From Beroe forskalii (Eukaryota > Ctenophora > Nuda > Beroida > Beroidae), in the NCBI GenBank assembly GCA_011033025.1, contig WFMF01000041.1, forward strand, positions 268,706 through 332,705: a stretch of DNA of 64,000 nt. The letters are read 5' to 3'. This document shows, piece by piece, positions 1 through 13,570 of this stretch (position 1 is the stretch's first letter; each line of letters opens with the position of its first letter). A program made the translations under genes and the position numbers. The notes beneath the pieces were generated by a model. The model saw only the letters and a list, made by a program, of their open reading frames with translations. It ran no database searches and was not told the origin of the DNA.

Positions 1-60
1 TGATCTGGAATAGTGGAATATTCTCTGCAAAGAGAGAAAGAGCACAAACGTACACAATAC

Positions 61-609
61 GCGGGGGGGGGATCATGGATTAAGTGCAAGACACGAGGGG
101 TACTAAGTGATTTTTTGCCCAATTTTGAAATACCACCCACCACCCCTTCAGATAATCCCATGAACTAAGTGATATTTGGCACCATTTGTAGTGACCCACC
201 CCAATATTAGCATAAAAACCTATCCAAGCGGCAGATTGTCCCCTGTACTAACTGATATTTGTCACTATTTGAAGGTACCCACCCCTAAATGAGCATAAAA
301 CGCTGCAGATTGTCCCATGTACTAACTGAAATTTGTCATGTTTTGTAGGGACCCACCCCAAAATGAGCAGTTTGTCCCGTGTACTAACTGAAATTTAATA
401 AAATTTGTGGGGACCCACCCCAAAATTATGACGTCATCTGGCAAAAAAGTGCCCAAATATGGAAAAATATGCCATTTGGACTAAGTGATTATGATTTTCC
501 CAAAAGGTGACCACCTCAGTTAGTACAGTGGACTAAGTGATTTCGCCAAGGGCCAAACACCACCCACCCTGGCCTCGTGTCTTGCACTTAGTCCCTGATC
601 CCCCCCCGC
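61..609. mobile_element. MITE with G-run terminal inverted repeats and 5-bp TSD
   Basis: The ends are inverted copies of each other: gcgggggggg-gatca on the left and its complement on the right, extending through the shared motif taagtgcaagacacgagg for about 40 bp. The five bases AATAC sit directly outside both ends (56-60 and 610-614), a target-site duplication. The interior is a degenerate tandem repeat of roughly 60 bp, with units containing gtactaactgaaatttgt and gacccaccccaaaat. No coding capacity is seen. It is a non-autonomous DNA transposon whose superfamily I cannot name. Confidence 0.8.
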
Positions 610-1294
610 AATACGAACTCGTACGATCATATTTCTCAAAATCAAACATTTTCTAGTTCCTAACTGTAGTAAGAAGAGGAGAAATTTGACTCTCTTTGTA
701 TGGTATTTGAAATTGGTGAATTGTTTTGTTGAGTATTAAAAAATGTGACCGATAAAGTTCAACGATGCACTTGTGAACAGTGATTCAAGGGTTTCAGAGA
801 ATCCAAAGCAAAGACTGGGAAATGATCAATACAGCATTTATCTGGAACCCTGCAACATTCCGTTGTTTTGTAGCCGGCCCGGTGTTCGTGATCTACCTCA
901 AATGAAATAATCAATAACAATGTACGTCTGACGTCATACTCCGTACATCTGCATATGAACATATGGGATTCTCCTGCAAATTGAATTTGAATATCTTAAT
1001 AACCATATTGAATTAGAGCAAATTATCGAGAAAGGTGCCACATCAACTGCTTATCAACTGCCAAATTAAGTTAGAACTTTAAAATCTGGGTAGTGGGTCA
1101 TACCACTACTTTCGCTTTCTAATATCATAATCTTATCGATTTGTATCATGTGCTTTGATATCATACGAATGCCGTGAACCTGAACACCAGAACTAATTAT
1201 TCAAGTAACCAATATGTACTGTATCATTGATAGGTGACCATATGAATTATGACGTCGACACACCAAGCAACTCAACACATCAAGCCAGCCCCTC
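610..1294. other. No gene seen; unique-looking AT-rich DNA
   Basis: This stretch separates the first MITE from the large fold-back element. A 67-codon minus-strand reading frame occurs in it, but it shows no recognisable motif, splice context or repeat homology in the window, so I do not call it. Confidence 0.5.
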
Positions 1295-2849
1295 TACTCC
1301 AGTAGCTGAGGGCAAGGTCGTGTACCCATCATTGTCCAGAAGGTTTCTCGACGGTTTTCGGTACTTTAGACCATGCTGAACAAAACGTACTTGCTGCCGT
1401 TCGATGAATCGACGTCCTGAGGGGTGATATGGCCACGCCCATTTTTGCCCTCAGGCGGTATTATGAGACCTGATTATTTCAACTTCTGATGGTCATAGAG
1501 ACTTCAGAATTGAACCAGAGTATCTATCTCATCAAGGGGAACAACTTTGTCTCTGACAACTTTTTTGTCAGATAATTAGTTAATTGACCAATTAGCTAAT
1601 TGGGTAATTTTCAAAAATCCTAAAAAACTTTTTATGGCTAAAAATGATCACAATTACCTGAAACGTGGAAAAAAGTGGTTTTTAAGAATATTTTTGAAAA
1701 ATTTTCACTTAGAAAATTTTCGGACTTTTCGGAAAATTTTGAGCGAAAAAACGAAAATTCCATCTTTTGCATCCTTAATTAACTTGGTCTAATAATTTTT
1801 GACTTCTAAAATTCACTGTGATTGCTTTTTGCTGTTCTGACAGCATATTTTGACTGCTCCTAATGGAAGTTTGCCTTCTTCAGACTTTCAGAACTGGTTT
1901 CAGGATCAGAGTAAAGCTGGGACTACTTACCTCCCCGAATAAGCGCCTTGCTTATGATGCCTCCACTGCACTTGATTTGTACTTTGTAGCCAAGATCAAG
2001 ATAAGCTATCCCTCCTAAAGTTACTAGAAGTGTGCTCTCTTCATTACTGGTTCCAGAGCCAGGTTCACCACTGTTTACAAGCAGGTGACTGCCCCCTGCC
2101 CCCCTGTACCAGACCACTCCAATCATGGTGCTCAGAGAGCCGCTCCCACTGTCTACGTGTGGAAGCAGGAACTGAAGAAGGAAGCTGCGACAAAATAAAG
2201 CTATGACAGCCCCAAATAAGCTCCTTGCTTATGATGCCTCCAGTGCACTTGATTTGAAGCCAAGGTCAAGATAAGCTGCCCCTCCTGGCGCCTCATCAGG
2301 GCGCTGGCAAGCGCCCGCAGCGCATGTTTGCACACAACTCAGGGCATCTGCCCGAAGGGCAGCCGAATTGGCCAGCAATCCCGGCCCGAAGGGCCGGGAC
2401 TGCTGGCCAGACACTCCAAACAAGCCAGTAGTACCAGCATGAAGTGCTAAAAGTAGAAGTGGAACCGTTTTTCAAGAATTGAAAAAATCGTTTGCCAGCG
2501 CCCATTATATAAAAATACAGTGATTTGCGAAAATCGCGATTTTTGTGCCGCGTTTTCATCATGTTAACTTTGGCTGTTGAACACGAAAATTTGCACAGCT
2601 TTAGTCCATCACATAATTAAGACACCCTTAAAATTTCATCAGAATCGACCGCACCGTTTCGGCAGGAAAAATTATTGAAAAATGCCTAAAATCACGAAAA
2701 TTAGTGTTATCGTCGTCTCTGAGCTCTCTCGGCACCACATTTTTATAAATCAGTTTGTGTGAAAACTAAAACAGATATCAACATGAATTTAAATGTATAA
2801 AAAACTTTGGCATAGGACGCGTGTAGTAGGCTATACATGAATCTTAATA

Positions 2850-3530
2850 TCAAATTGCTTAATTGGATAATTGGCCAATTAAACCAATTATCGCTCATAT
2901 CTCGTCTCAGGAACAAGGCAGAGACTTCAATCTAACGGCATTGAAAACTTCGGCATGGATTGCGTGTTTTCAGCACTGCAAAAATTTTCATCACAAATCG
3001 CTTAATTAGTTAATTGGCCAATTAAACCAATTATCGCTTATATCTCGTCCCAGGAAGATGGTATTGACTAAAATCTAACGGCATTGACAACTTCGGCATG
3101 GGTTGCGAGTTGTGAGCACTTTAAAAATTTCCATTACAAATCGCTTAATTGGATAATTGGTCAATTAAACCAATTATCGCTCATATCTCGTCCCAGGAAC
3201 ATGGTAGAGACTTAAATCCAACGACATTGAGAACTTTGTCATGAATTGCGTGTATTGAGCACAGTTAAAATTTTTATTACAAATCGCGTAATTAGATAAT
3301 TGGTCAATTAAACCAATTATCACTTATATTTCTTCACAGGAACATGGTATTGACTTGAATCCAACGGCATTAAAAACTTTGGCATCGACTGCGTGTTTTG
3401 AGCGCTGTAAAAATTCATTACAAATCGCTTAATTAGATAATTGGCCAATTAAACCGATTATCGCTTATATCTCGTTTCAGGAACATGGTATCGACATAAA
3501 TCTAACGGCGTTGGAAACTCTTTTCTCTTG
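2850..3530. repeat. Satellite of about 142-bp units, about five copies
   Basis: Five tandem units begin near 2852, 2995, 3139, 3283 and 3419. Each carries aaatcgcttaattrgataat, then ggccaattaaaccaattatc, then a block around caggaacatggta and aacggcattgaaaacttygg. Units differ by scattered substitutions. The unit contains its own small palindrome (attggccaattaaaccaatt). The array lies inside the fold-back element. Confidence 0.8.
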
Positions 3531-3548
3531 TTAAACACCAAAAAAGAA

Positions 3549-3892
3549 TGATATGGTATGACAAAAAACAATTGGAAATTGTGTATGTTTCGCAGCGCCC
3601 TTGTAAATTTTTGCGATTAAAAGTGGTGATATGGACTTTAATCGCAGCGCTGGCGTGGCAGTGAGCTGTTTGTTGCAAGGAATAGATACATTGTAATCCG
3701 TAGTAAGGTAGTAGATGAATGAACCTCTAATTTAATTGAATTAATAAGCCTATATCCCTTGTAGCAAACAGCTCACTGCCACGCCAGCGCTGCGATTAAA
3801 GTCCATATCACCACTTTTAATCGCAAAAATTTACAAGGGCGCTGCGGAACCTATACAATTTCCAATTGTTTTTTGTCATACCATATCACTAC
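3549..3892. mobile_element. Nested inverted-repeat element with about 130-bp arms
   Basis: The left half (3549-3681) reads tgatatggtatgacaaaa... and the right half (3762-3892) is its reverse complement apart from a few changes, leaving an unpaired centre of about 80 bp. Both halves contain gcgattaaaagtggtgatat and cgcagcgctggcgtggcagt. It sits between the satellite and the rest of the fold-back, so it is either a later insertion or the structural centre of that element. Confidence 0.7.
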
Positions 3893-6155
3893 TGGAAGTG
3901 TGCGCTCTTCAGACCTGATCGCAGAGCCAGGATCACCACTGTTGTGTGTTGACAGGAAGTTGACCACCCCTGTTCCTGACCATTTCAACATGTGGAAGGG
4001 GGATCTGCCTCCCCTTCATTGCTAGGTCACTAGTATAGCCAGAATGACCCACCAGACTGTTCAGCCAGGAGAACCCCCGTTCTCCCCGAGACATGGAACA
4101 CCCATCACCAATTGACGTTTTTGTCGCCGTCCCCCTAGAAATGGGGGGTCTGCAGTGACACTCCTGACACACTGAACAGACACCAATGTTGCTGCCATGC
4201 TGAACTGTACTTCAAGCTGCTCGACAGAGCGACAGATGCTGTCAAGCAGAACTTCTGGATGAGTAACCAATCGAGAACTCACCAATCAAGCAATCAGGGA
4301 TGATGTCGCCAAAAATGGAGCCATCTTCTTCATTCCAGCGGGTAATTTTGTACAGTTAGGAGAACCCTAAAGCCCCTTCTCACTGTAGACATGGCTTCCT
4401 TGTTCTGCTAGTTTCATGGCATGTGGAACTAGCAAAAAGCACGGCGCTTCCCTGAGACTCACCCACTGTATCATTGCTGAGGGCTCGCGCAACGGTTTCC
4501 ACTCCATGGCCCTCGACTGCTCAACTCCACCCTGTGGAAATTCCTGAAAGCCCATCTTGACAGTAGGCAATATCTTCAAATTTGTTCCAGTCAAGGCATC
4601 AGCACAGGATTAAGCTGAGAGTCCTTCACACTCTGTCAGCATCACCCACTAGAAGTAGAACAAAGGAAAGTCTTCAATCTTGGCGAAGTCCTAAGCTCTG
4701 ATTGGTGAGTCCTCAATCTGCTAATCTGGTACCTACTCATCCAGAAGATCTCCTCGGCAAATATGCTTGAAAGGGGACTGTTTAAAGTGCAGGTTGTAAC
4801 CCTGGTATCAGACAACAGCATTGTGGATTGCCAGCTCGTAATGCAAGAGAATGGAGGAGGGTTGGTAGGCAGCCCAGGTGTAAAGACCTAAGACGATAGA
4901 GGGACAGTCCGTCTGGGAAGAAGTCATGGATAATGAAAAAAGCTTGCATGTTTGTATAGGTTGGGTGAGGAAGGACTTTTGGGTGCCATCCATGATCCAG
5001 TGATTGTAGTCCACCATGCCAGCAGCATTGGTGTCTACTCACTGTGCCAGGCGTCCACAGCAGATGGCACTGGTTGTTGTGAGAGAGAATTTAGTCAGAA
5101 AGGTTGATGGGCGTTACTGGTCTTGGGGATAACAGGGGTTCTCCCTGCAGGGCAGCCTGAAGGATCCGTCTGACTATCCTTAGAAGGGAGGAGGTGGCAG
5201 CCCATCTTGGCTTCCAGTGCAGGGCGCAGGCATCAGCAGCAAGGCGCTCATTTGGGGAGGTCAGTTTGCAAGGCTTTCCTCTCAGATCCCGCTTCCACAC
5301 GTAGACAGTGGGAGCGGCTCTCTGAGCACCATGATTGGAGTGGTCTGGTACAGGGGGCAGTCACCTGCTTGTAAACAGTGGTGAACCTGGCTCTGGAACC
5401 AGTAATGAAGAGAGCACACTTCTAGTAACTTGAGGAGGGATAGCTTATCTTGATCTTGGCTACAAAGTACAAATCAAGTGCAGTGGAGGCATCATAAGCT
5501 GTGGAGGCATCATAACTTTGTTTACTTACTTATCCTGATCCTGGCTCTGAAACCAGTTTTGAAAGTCTGAAGAAGGCAAACTTCCATTAGGAGCAGTCAA
5601 AATATGCTGTCAGAACAGCAAAAAGCAATCACAGTGAATTTTAGAAGTCAAAAATTATAAGACCAAGTTAATTAAGGATGCAAAAGATGGAATTTTCGTT
5701 TTTTCGCTCAAAATTTTCCGAAAAGTCCGAAAATTTTCTAAGTAAAAATTTTTCAAAAATATTCTTAAAACCACTTTTTTCCACGTTTCAGGTAATTGTG
5801 ATCATTTTTAGCCATAAAAAAGTTTTTAGGATTTTTTGAAATTACCCAATTAGCTAATTGGTCAATTAACTAATTATCTGACAAAAAGTTGTCAGAGACA
5901 AAGTTGTTCCCCTTGATGAGATAGATACTCTGGTTCAATTCTGAAGTCTCTATGACCATCAGAAGTTGAAATAATCAGGTTTATATCACCTAATGCCTGA
6001 GGGCAAAAATGGGCGTGGCCATATCACCTCAGGACGTCGATTCATCGAACGGCAGCAAGTACGTTTTGTTCAGCATGGTCTAAAGTACCGAAAACCGTCG
6101 AGAAACCTTCTGGACAATGATGGGTACACGACCTTGCCCTCAGCTACTGGAGTAC

Positions 6156-6693
6156 TCATGTTCATACAGTCTAGGATCATGACGTTTACAACAAGAAACG
6201 GTCTGCACTATCAAGTATCGATAATTATGTTAGCAATTTTATAACACTGTGTGGCAATTCCATTTTATACCGTGTTTTCCTTATATGGTCAAATCCATCG
6301 GTCAGTTGGCATGGCAATATCAAAGCCGCGCACTAAATCGCGCGCGAAATATCACAGAAGTTGCTAGCCATGAAAATTTGTACAGTAAATTGTACTTGCG
6401 CGCGACGTACAGTAATAATTAAGTTTGTGACCGATGGGGCAAACCGACAAAATTAAATTTTAGAATGGAGTTCCAATTTTCAAACAATTAAAACAACGGA
6501 ATGCTGAATAAACATTAATGCAATATTATTTGGATCAACCAATTCGTAACGTTAACAGTCTATACAAAACTTCTGTAAATTTGAAATTTTAAACAGGAAA
6601 TCTTAAATCAGATAGGCGCGTAATTCAGCACCAACCCTTCCTAACAAGGTACAAGCACTATCAAAGACGGTTAGCTCTGGGTACAAATCTCAT
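6156..6693. other. IFT122 3' flank, nothing recognised
   Basis: This interval lies between the fold-back element and the IFT122 stop codon. I see AT-rich DNA with a short CpG-bearing stretch near 6325-6410 and no supported coding or RNA feature. Confidence 0.5.
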
Positions 6694-9600
6694 TCACTCT
6701 GGTTGCACAGTCTCAGATCGGGACACGGCTTTCCGACAGAAGGGACAAGCCTGCTTCTGTAAATACTGTAATTCTAAATCGTCAGCATAGAAAATTCGGT
6801 TACACGATTCGCAGGTATCGAGAATAATGTCCGGCATAAGATTCCGATAGAACTGGTATCGGAGCGGGGGTCCCCACTTCAGCACCACCACTTCTGATCG
6901 GGGTAACCGCTTGAGGATCTCGGTGCTAACTTCAACGGGCTGATAGTTAGTCAATGATTCCCAATTCTGAAGACGCGTCTCGAAGGTGTCTCCGTCGAAG
7001 GTACTCGAAGGGGCGGAAACCTCGAAGGTCATGGTCTGAACTTCACCCTGATCCGTCTCCTGCCAGCCCTTGCCCGCTGCTTCAACCCGCGGCGGGTCTT
7101 GGTTGATGAGTTTGACTGCCTCGCTGTCGCTGATTCCGTTTTCTGGGATAAACTCGACGAGAGGAAGGACTTCGAAGGCGTAGTAGGAGTGGACGAAGGG
7201 CTGCTGACAGTTGATGCATTGGTTACCCATCTGGTTTAACAGCGGGTTGGTGGTGGAACACTTGGAACACATCGGTAGTAACTCTTCTTTATCCTGGGGT
7301 CAAGAGTCAGATCAAACACCCTAGTTAGAATTAATTGTAGGTACCATGAACTTTTGAAACTTGACTCCAAGAATAGGTTAATGAGACAAGTGAAATTACT
7401 TAAATTGCAGTAGATTTCTAAGCGAATATAATTGCATAAAGTTCCAAAGTCAACAAACCTGGAATGGTTTTGATCTGATGGTGATACTACTCAAGTCAAT
7501 AGCCTCTCTGAACCGCCGGGGGATCACCAACTGTTGGAGCTTGTCGAATGCGTGTCTTGCCATCTTATACGCACCCATGTTCTTACTCTGTTTAGCCAGG
7601 GCGTAGAGGGTGGAAACTTTAGATATGCCTGACAGATGGGAGGTGTAAGAATAATTGTCACTAGAACTTTGAATGGCACATCTTCATGATATTATGTGAA
7701 TAGAACTTTTAAGTTTCCTGGATCGGCGCTAGTAAAATTCTGCCAAATATTCACGAAAAAAGAGCACATAAATGGAATCCTACATAGTTCATGGAAGTAC
7801 ACTATACACAAGTATACGCAATACACACCGTATGGTATCTCCTGAGAGAGGTTGTGAAGTAAGAAGCGGGCCATGTTGAACAAGGCTTCAGGGAGATGGG
7901 ATGTGAACGGCTCTTCAGTGTACCTACCAGTTAGAACTCAGATAAAACAGCAACCGGAGAATTAATTTATAGCTTGTGATTAGACAGGGAGTGGTGGAAT
8001 ATTATATTTACATTTTTAACCGACCACTTTGCCTAAATTACAACTGTATTTTGAGATGGGTATGATTAATTGAATATTTTGATTGTAGAGTTCAATGAAA
8101 GTTTCAAGTTAAACATTCCTTAGGTACTATCTAATTAGAACAGGAGTCTAGCAGGCACCCACCTGTGTATGGTCTGGTACACGTAGTAGATCTCAGCTCG
8201 GTGCTGGTAGTCTTGGAACTTGTCAAGATACTGATTCACCTGCTCTTCATTACCTGAAACGAGAGTTCGTAATTCCCTAAGTCATTACAAACTTCTTCAA
8301 CTTCCTGAAAGTGAGATTTCCTGAGTGTCATCTTAGATCCCTTTGGGAGACTGCTCGCCATTTCTTTGAACTTCATCTCCCAAAATCACAAAGTTACAAA
8401 CTCGATGCCTCATTGTGGAGTGAGTGGACAAATTGGTTAATTGGCTGTATATAAACAGCATATTGTATCAGTTAAGTTTCGTGTTCAGCTTGCAGTGTTC
8501 TCCCTGTACAAAACCATTTAAATGCTATACAATGAATACATCCATGTCGTCCTATATAATCGTCAAGTATAGAATAATGCTTGTTGCTTGCAGATGACGC
8601 ATCGCAATTGTATTCAGTCGAACACGATTTAAAACTACAAAAACTCATTTGCATTTATGCGAACATCCTTAAAATATTCGATTACTCTAAAAGGCTTAAT
8701 TGCTCCAAAAAGCTTAATTAACAGTGGAAAATCTTAACTATCATGGATAGTTTGAGAGCCGTAGCTCAATAAATATCAGTGATTGTAAAGATTGTACCAC
8801 AGTAGGTGATAAGATGTACAGAACGCTTGTATATAGCATGATGCTTATCTCTCAAGTTTATTTGATCATGACATAAAACACAATACGTTTAAAAGAAACG
8901 CCTAAAGCTAGCTCACCGCTTGACGTAGCCTGACTAGCGAGTTTGAGGTAAGCCATGGAGAGCTTCCAGAAGTAGTAAGATGCATCGTCATACCGCCTTT
9001 CTCCGACAGCGTTGTGCGTCAACTTCTCAAGCACCTTGACTGCTTCAGTCGGCTTCCCTGGGAATACCAGGGCGTTTTATGGCTTCATTTCTGATGATAT
9101 CACACGAAAGAGGTTTTCTCTCGTCCAAAATGTTTTTGAAGTTATAATATAAGAATGATAAGAATCTCTCTCTACATAAATTCACCGCTCGATACACTAA
9201 ACCTGCAAACTACTCAAAAACCGCACGTACCAGCGATGTAGTAAGCCTCCTGAGCCTCGTCGAACTTATCGTTCTCAGCCAGGTAGTTAGCGTAAGGAAT
9301 GTACACAGCTTCCTTGAACTCCGGGTGGTCCTCACAGAGCGCAAATGCTTCCTCCCACTGAGAGGTGGTTAGAATTGAGAAATGAGAGCAGTCAGGGGCA
9401 AAGCATTTACTCATTTATACAAAACGTGAAGTAAAGTATATTTCCATTTCAATTATTTATCATCTATGATATCAGATAGAAAAAAGGAAAATTTCTGCGT
9501 TCTAAACGGGAGATAGTTTTACCTGTTGAGATTCGATATGAAGTTCTATGAGAGAGTTCATTTCCCCCAGAGTTTGGTAAGCTTCAGCAGCAAGCTCGTA

Positions 9601-12600
9601 CTTCCCAAAGTCTTTGAAGTACATTGCACAAGCCCTCAGCTCTTCAACAGACGACTTGTCCAGCTGTCGCATTATCTCCATCAGCTTATCAGGCCACTTC
9701 TGTTTCCCAGCTATCTCGATAGCTTCTTTGAAAGCAGAGGCTGCAAGGTACAAGTCAATGGCAGATGCGGGGTCATTCGTTGATTTACACCACTCAGCTT
9801 GTTCACGAATGAGGCCCTTAACGTTTTTAGCATCTGATGAAGTTAAGAAATCTTTCGCATTTTCAAACTGCCGCAGATCACTGAACATAGCCATAGCCTT
9901 AGCTTCGTTTCCTGATTTCTTGTACATCTTAGCAGCTTCTTGGAACTCCCCTTTGAAGGCGTAGTAGTCAGCCAGGATCAGGTTATTGGTTGTTTCAGCA
10001 GCTTTGGACTGCTTCCTTTCCTCAATCTGGTGTATAAACTCCAGGTACCGCAGCTCTCTGACTCGAGTAAACGCTTTCTTGGCAACGTCCAGGTTCAGGT
10101 TTTTGAGAGACGCGTTAGCGAGCTGTAACCAGTCGTTGTTGGTAACCCCCAGACACGCCACGTTGTAGGCCGTATGGAACATCTTCTTCTCGATGTACTG
10201 GCTCATGGGGGCACTCTGAGGCACGTCCACAGCCTGCATCGTTAGGTTCTGGAGACAGAATATCTTGCTTCCTGTGAATCCCACCACATAACCCTGCATC
10301 TTCCTTTGGTGGACTGGGAAGTTGCTGGCTTTGATATTGAGGAAGCCATTGCTGGAGAAACACATCATGTCCTCGTTATGGGTGTTCCACGCCAGACTGG
10401 TTGCGTTGGGTTCCTGGAACAGCAGTTTCTTTGTCTTGATATCGTACACGGAACACGTTTGGGTTTCATCAATGATGGCAAGCTTGTTTCGACCCATGCT
10501 GATATCAATACACCTGATACACTGCGGCTGCTTGATTATAAGCATCGGGAATGGGTTATCCACGAATATCTTTAAAACTTGACCATTCCTGAGTCCCACC
10601 AGCAGTCCTTCCTTGCTCGGTGGACCTCCTATGACCTTGATATACCGGATATTAGCTTCCAGTACCCATTCCCTCTCCTTGATACCACTGAAAGAGTAGG
10701 ACTGGAGTCTGTGGTCTTTGCACAGGAGAATGTGATGTGCTGTGACAACAAGCAGATTACAATCAAATCTCTGCATGATCTTATCCTTCACTCGGTAGTG
10801 CATGTCAGAGACATCATCCGAGTACAACTCATACACGATTATCTTATCTGGCAGCTGAACAGCCAGTCTGTACTTGTAAATAGCGACCTTCTTCACCCAG
10901 TCCCGACACTTTATCTTCACCTTCTGGTCCTGTAGCAGGTTCTGTATAATCACATCCGTCATGTTCTCTCTGTAAGCATACCTGTCCTTGTACAACCCGT
11001 GCACTGTGTTGAAGTTAAGCTGCGTTACTTTGATGGAGCCGTCGTGACTGCCTGCAATCACATAGTTCTGAGAGAGGAACACATCTACACACCACGCCCA
11101 GGCACCCATGTCCACCACTTTGGTGAGGTAAATGCCTTCCTTGGTGTAGAGTCCTATTTCCTTGTTAGATCCCCCGATCAGAAGATACTCTCCCCCAGGA
11201 TACCACCTCATGCACCCCGGATCATAGCCGAGGTGTCTGTCCTTGCCGACTTGTCTTCCATTCAGCTGGTAAAACGATAACTTCTGGTTCCAGTCAGCCA
11301 CTGCCATTATGTCTACTGATTCTGACTTGGCTGGGTTCCAAGCGATGCACCAAATAGGAGCACCTCCAGGTCTCTCAACCTTTACTCTTTCCTCTCCTGG
11401 GGAAGTGCGAGTGATTTCTATGCATTTAAAGCTGTCTAAAGATGTATCAACTGAATTGGGTCAATTCTTATCATAAGTTGTTCGACCTGTCTTTATTGAA
11501 CACAAATTGAGTATGCTACACCTATCTTACACATTATTGAAGACATGCTTTTTAGGTAAAGCTAATTAAATTTTTTGCAACATGACACGTGGATTACTGA
11601 AATGAAGGAAAGAGTGAAGGGCACACACCTCCTTTGAGAGCTCTGACACTGATTTGCCCTGAGTAGTAACCAAGTGCAGCATACTGTCCATCTTTTGTCC
11701 AGCTACAGCATGTGATCTTGTTGGGGACCTTGTGCTTAACAACGGACTTTTGTTCTGGAGACCAGATACCAAAATCAATTGATGTACAGCTGATGAGGTG
11801 ACTGGTGACAGGGTTGTAGCACACTGACTGAATAGCTTCGTTGTGTTGATACTTCAGAATACCCACAAGCTCATCAGTCCATATGATAACTGTTTTGTCA
11901 GCACCACCTGAAACAGGACATGATCAGCTGACAACGATAATCAGATCAGAACTGATATAGTTGCATGGGTTACATACCAAAATCTAATCCAAATGTGCAT
12001 ATTTGAGCAATTTACCTATTATCTAGAAAATGTCAAACCTGAAGAAACACAAATCTTGAGTCCACCAAAATCTCTGTTTGACAGGTTACATTATCTGCAT
12101 AATATAAAACCTAACGTCCTCAGGACTCCTTGGACATAGACTTCCTGAAGTAATCAAAAACATAAAATGTCAAATGTCAAACCTGAAGCAAATCTTGAGC
12201 CATCTCTGTTGTAGCACACACAATACACTGCATCTTTGTGTCCCTTGAGAGGAGCTATGAATTCTCCATTAGCAGCATTGTAAACCCTCACATAGTTACT
12301 TGTAGCGGCAATAACTTTAGTTCCTGCAATGAATTTCATACCAGTTACCTAAAAAATTGAAAAGCTATCATAGCAAGCTTTCACAAATCACATAATCAAT
12401 CACCCTCTTTTATTCAATATTTTGTAGTTATCAAATTGTAATTAAGGAACATGTTTGTAAGTTAGAAACTTAAGAAATAGCTATTTTAAGGAGAAAGGAT
12501 AGATCTCTCTTAATTGTATTCTGTGACATTATTTATACATATCAAGCTAGGTTAGATGTTAATGCAAATTGAGCTAAAATAGCTTCCATGCCAACCTGTA

Positions 12601-12727
12601 ACCTGCAATCTACTAGATACAAATACTAACCATCTGGTTTAGCAGCTACACCATAAACAATGCAGTCCTGCTCATCAGCTTTATCTTTTTCTTGAATCTG
12701 CTCAACCCACACAGGATAGGGCTTCAT
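6694..12727 (-). CDS. IFT122: Intraflagellar transport protein 122 homolog
   Basis: IFT122 is a core subunit of the IFT-A complex, which drives retrograde transport in cilia and ciliary entry of membrane proteins. Ten exons with chaining phases give about 1,217 residues, close to the family length: 12631-12727, 12183-12323, 11629-11907, 9523-11435, 9231-9357, 8917-9057, 8163-8253, 7829-7923, 7459-7628 and 6694-7293. The N-terminal half is WD40 propellers ([39 protein letters not shown]). The middle keeps strong family blocks such as [20 protein letters not shown] and [18 protein letters not shown]. The second half is TPR-like helices ([20 protein letters not shown]). The C-terminus has two paired-cysteine zinc sites (CSKC...CINC and CESC...CPFC). 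In exon 2 the acceptor at 12323 rather than 12348 restores the family reading [12 protein letters not shown]. One exon of 1.9 kb covers half the protein. Confidence 0.96.
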
Positions 12728-13058
12728 AGCACTATAGTACTTGTCTCATTGCTAGAAAACTCAAGAGGAATTAGGAAAATTTAAATATTAAATTGATTTC
12801 TGTGTAGAGTTTTCAGGAAATACAAAAGCTAATCAATAACAATTTATGGACTAATGGAGTAATTGTGAGGAAATTTTCCTGATTCAATTCTTGAGCATAT
12901 ATGTTACTTCTTGGCTGAATTTGTCTTTGATTCATTGTCCACTGTATGTAACTAGCCAGAGGGTGGGAGATGTTTTTCAAATGACTACACTCCATGCTAT
13001 TGTAACAAATTCCACAGCCCTACAAATGTAAATATGCTGAAGATCGATATGTTTACTA
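12728..13058. other. IFT122 upstream region
   Basis: This AT-rich flank lies between the IFT122 start codon and a MITE. It must hold the IFT122 5' UTR and promoter, unless an upstream non-coding exon exists, but no clear TATA box or initiator could be singled out. Confidence 0.4.
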
Positions 13059-13570
13059 CTGTAAAGCCACATATTTTCGCGGGTGCTATTTTTCGCGTTT
13101 CTTTAAAATCAGACTAATTTCACGGTTTTAATTTTCACGCATTTCAATATCCCTTGAAGATAAACCAGTGCTTGTACGTGGTCATTTAACATTTTCGCTA
13201 ATTGCTGTAAACCTTGATAGCCGGTGATTGTACAAAGGCAAAAGTAATGAGGTGTCTTGTTCGTCTATGTTTACTTAAGTGTGTCTGTCAGACATTACAG
13301 CATGTCATTCGTAAACGATACTGAGATCTTAGTTGAGGGCTTAATGTTTCTAATGAGACACTTTGGGTTGAAAAATAATGCCTTGATGACAAACCAATCT
13401 ATCGAATACTTAAGAGGGAATAACGGCAAATGAATTGGACTCGAAAAACGCAAGTATATAAATTTATCTCCAAAATTGAAAATTAACTTCACGTCTGATA
13501 TTTTCGCGGATTTTCTTTTCCGAATAAATTCGCGAAAATTAATGCCTCGCGAAAATTAATGGCTTTACAG
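13059..13570 (+). mobile_element. TA-flanked MITE, copy 1, with 43-codon ORF
   Basis: The terminal inverted repeats start CTGTAAAGCCA and continue into ttttcgcg motifs, and both ends are flanked by TA, the target duplication of Tc1/mariner-type transposases. The 512-bp interior holds an ATG-to-stop frame of 43 codons at 13302-13433 (plus strand) beginning MSFVNDTEILVEGLMF and ending YLRGNNGK. It is preserved full length in a second copy at 15222-15799. Elements with actgtaaagccatta ends and tttcgcg subterminal motifs are common in aquatic invertebrate genomes; that comparison is from memory. Confidence 0.85.

Larger units (their letters stand above)
1295..6155. mobile_element. 4.9-kb fold-back element with about 870-bp inverted arms
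   Basis: The left arm (about 1295-2170) and right arm (about 5285-6155) are near-identical reverse complements. They start at tactccagtagctgagggc and run through matching blocks near 1390-1450 and 6000-6060. The trinucleotide CTC lies outside both ends and could be a 3-bp target duplication, though it is too short to be decisive. The interior carries a second copy of an arm segment (2210-2290), an unclassified stretch at 3893-5285, a satellite (2850-3530) and a nested inverted-repeat element (3549-3892). No transposase or other protein domain is recognisable in any frame. The structure matches Foldback-type or very long TIR DNA transposons. Confidence 0.75.

Noticed and set aside
1295-6155. 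Polinton or other capsid-bearing element because of the long terminal inverted repeats
   Set aside because: It is far too short, has no protein-coding domains, and its ends do not match the family.
9526-11280. Numerous plus-strand frames of 80-118 codons
   Set aside because: All are antisense shadows of the large IFT122 exon.
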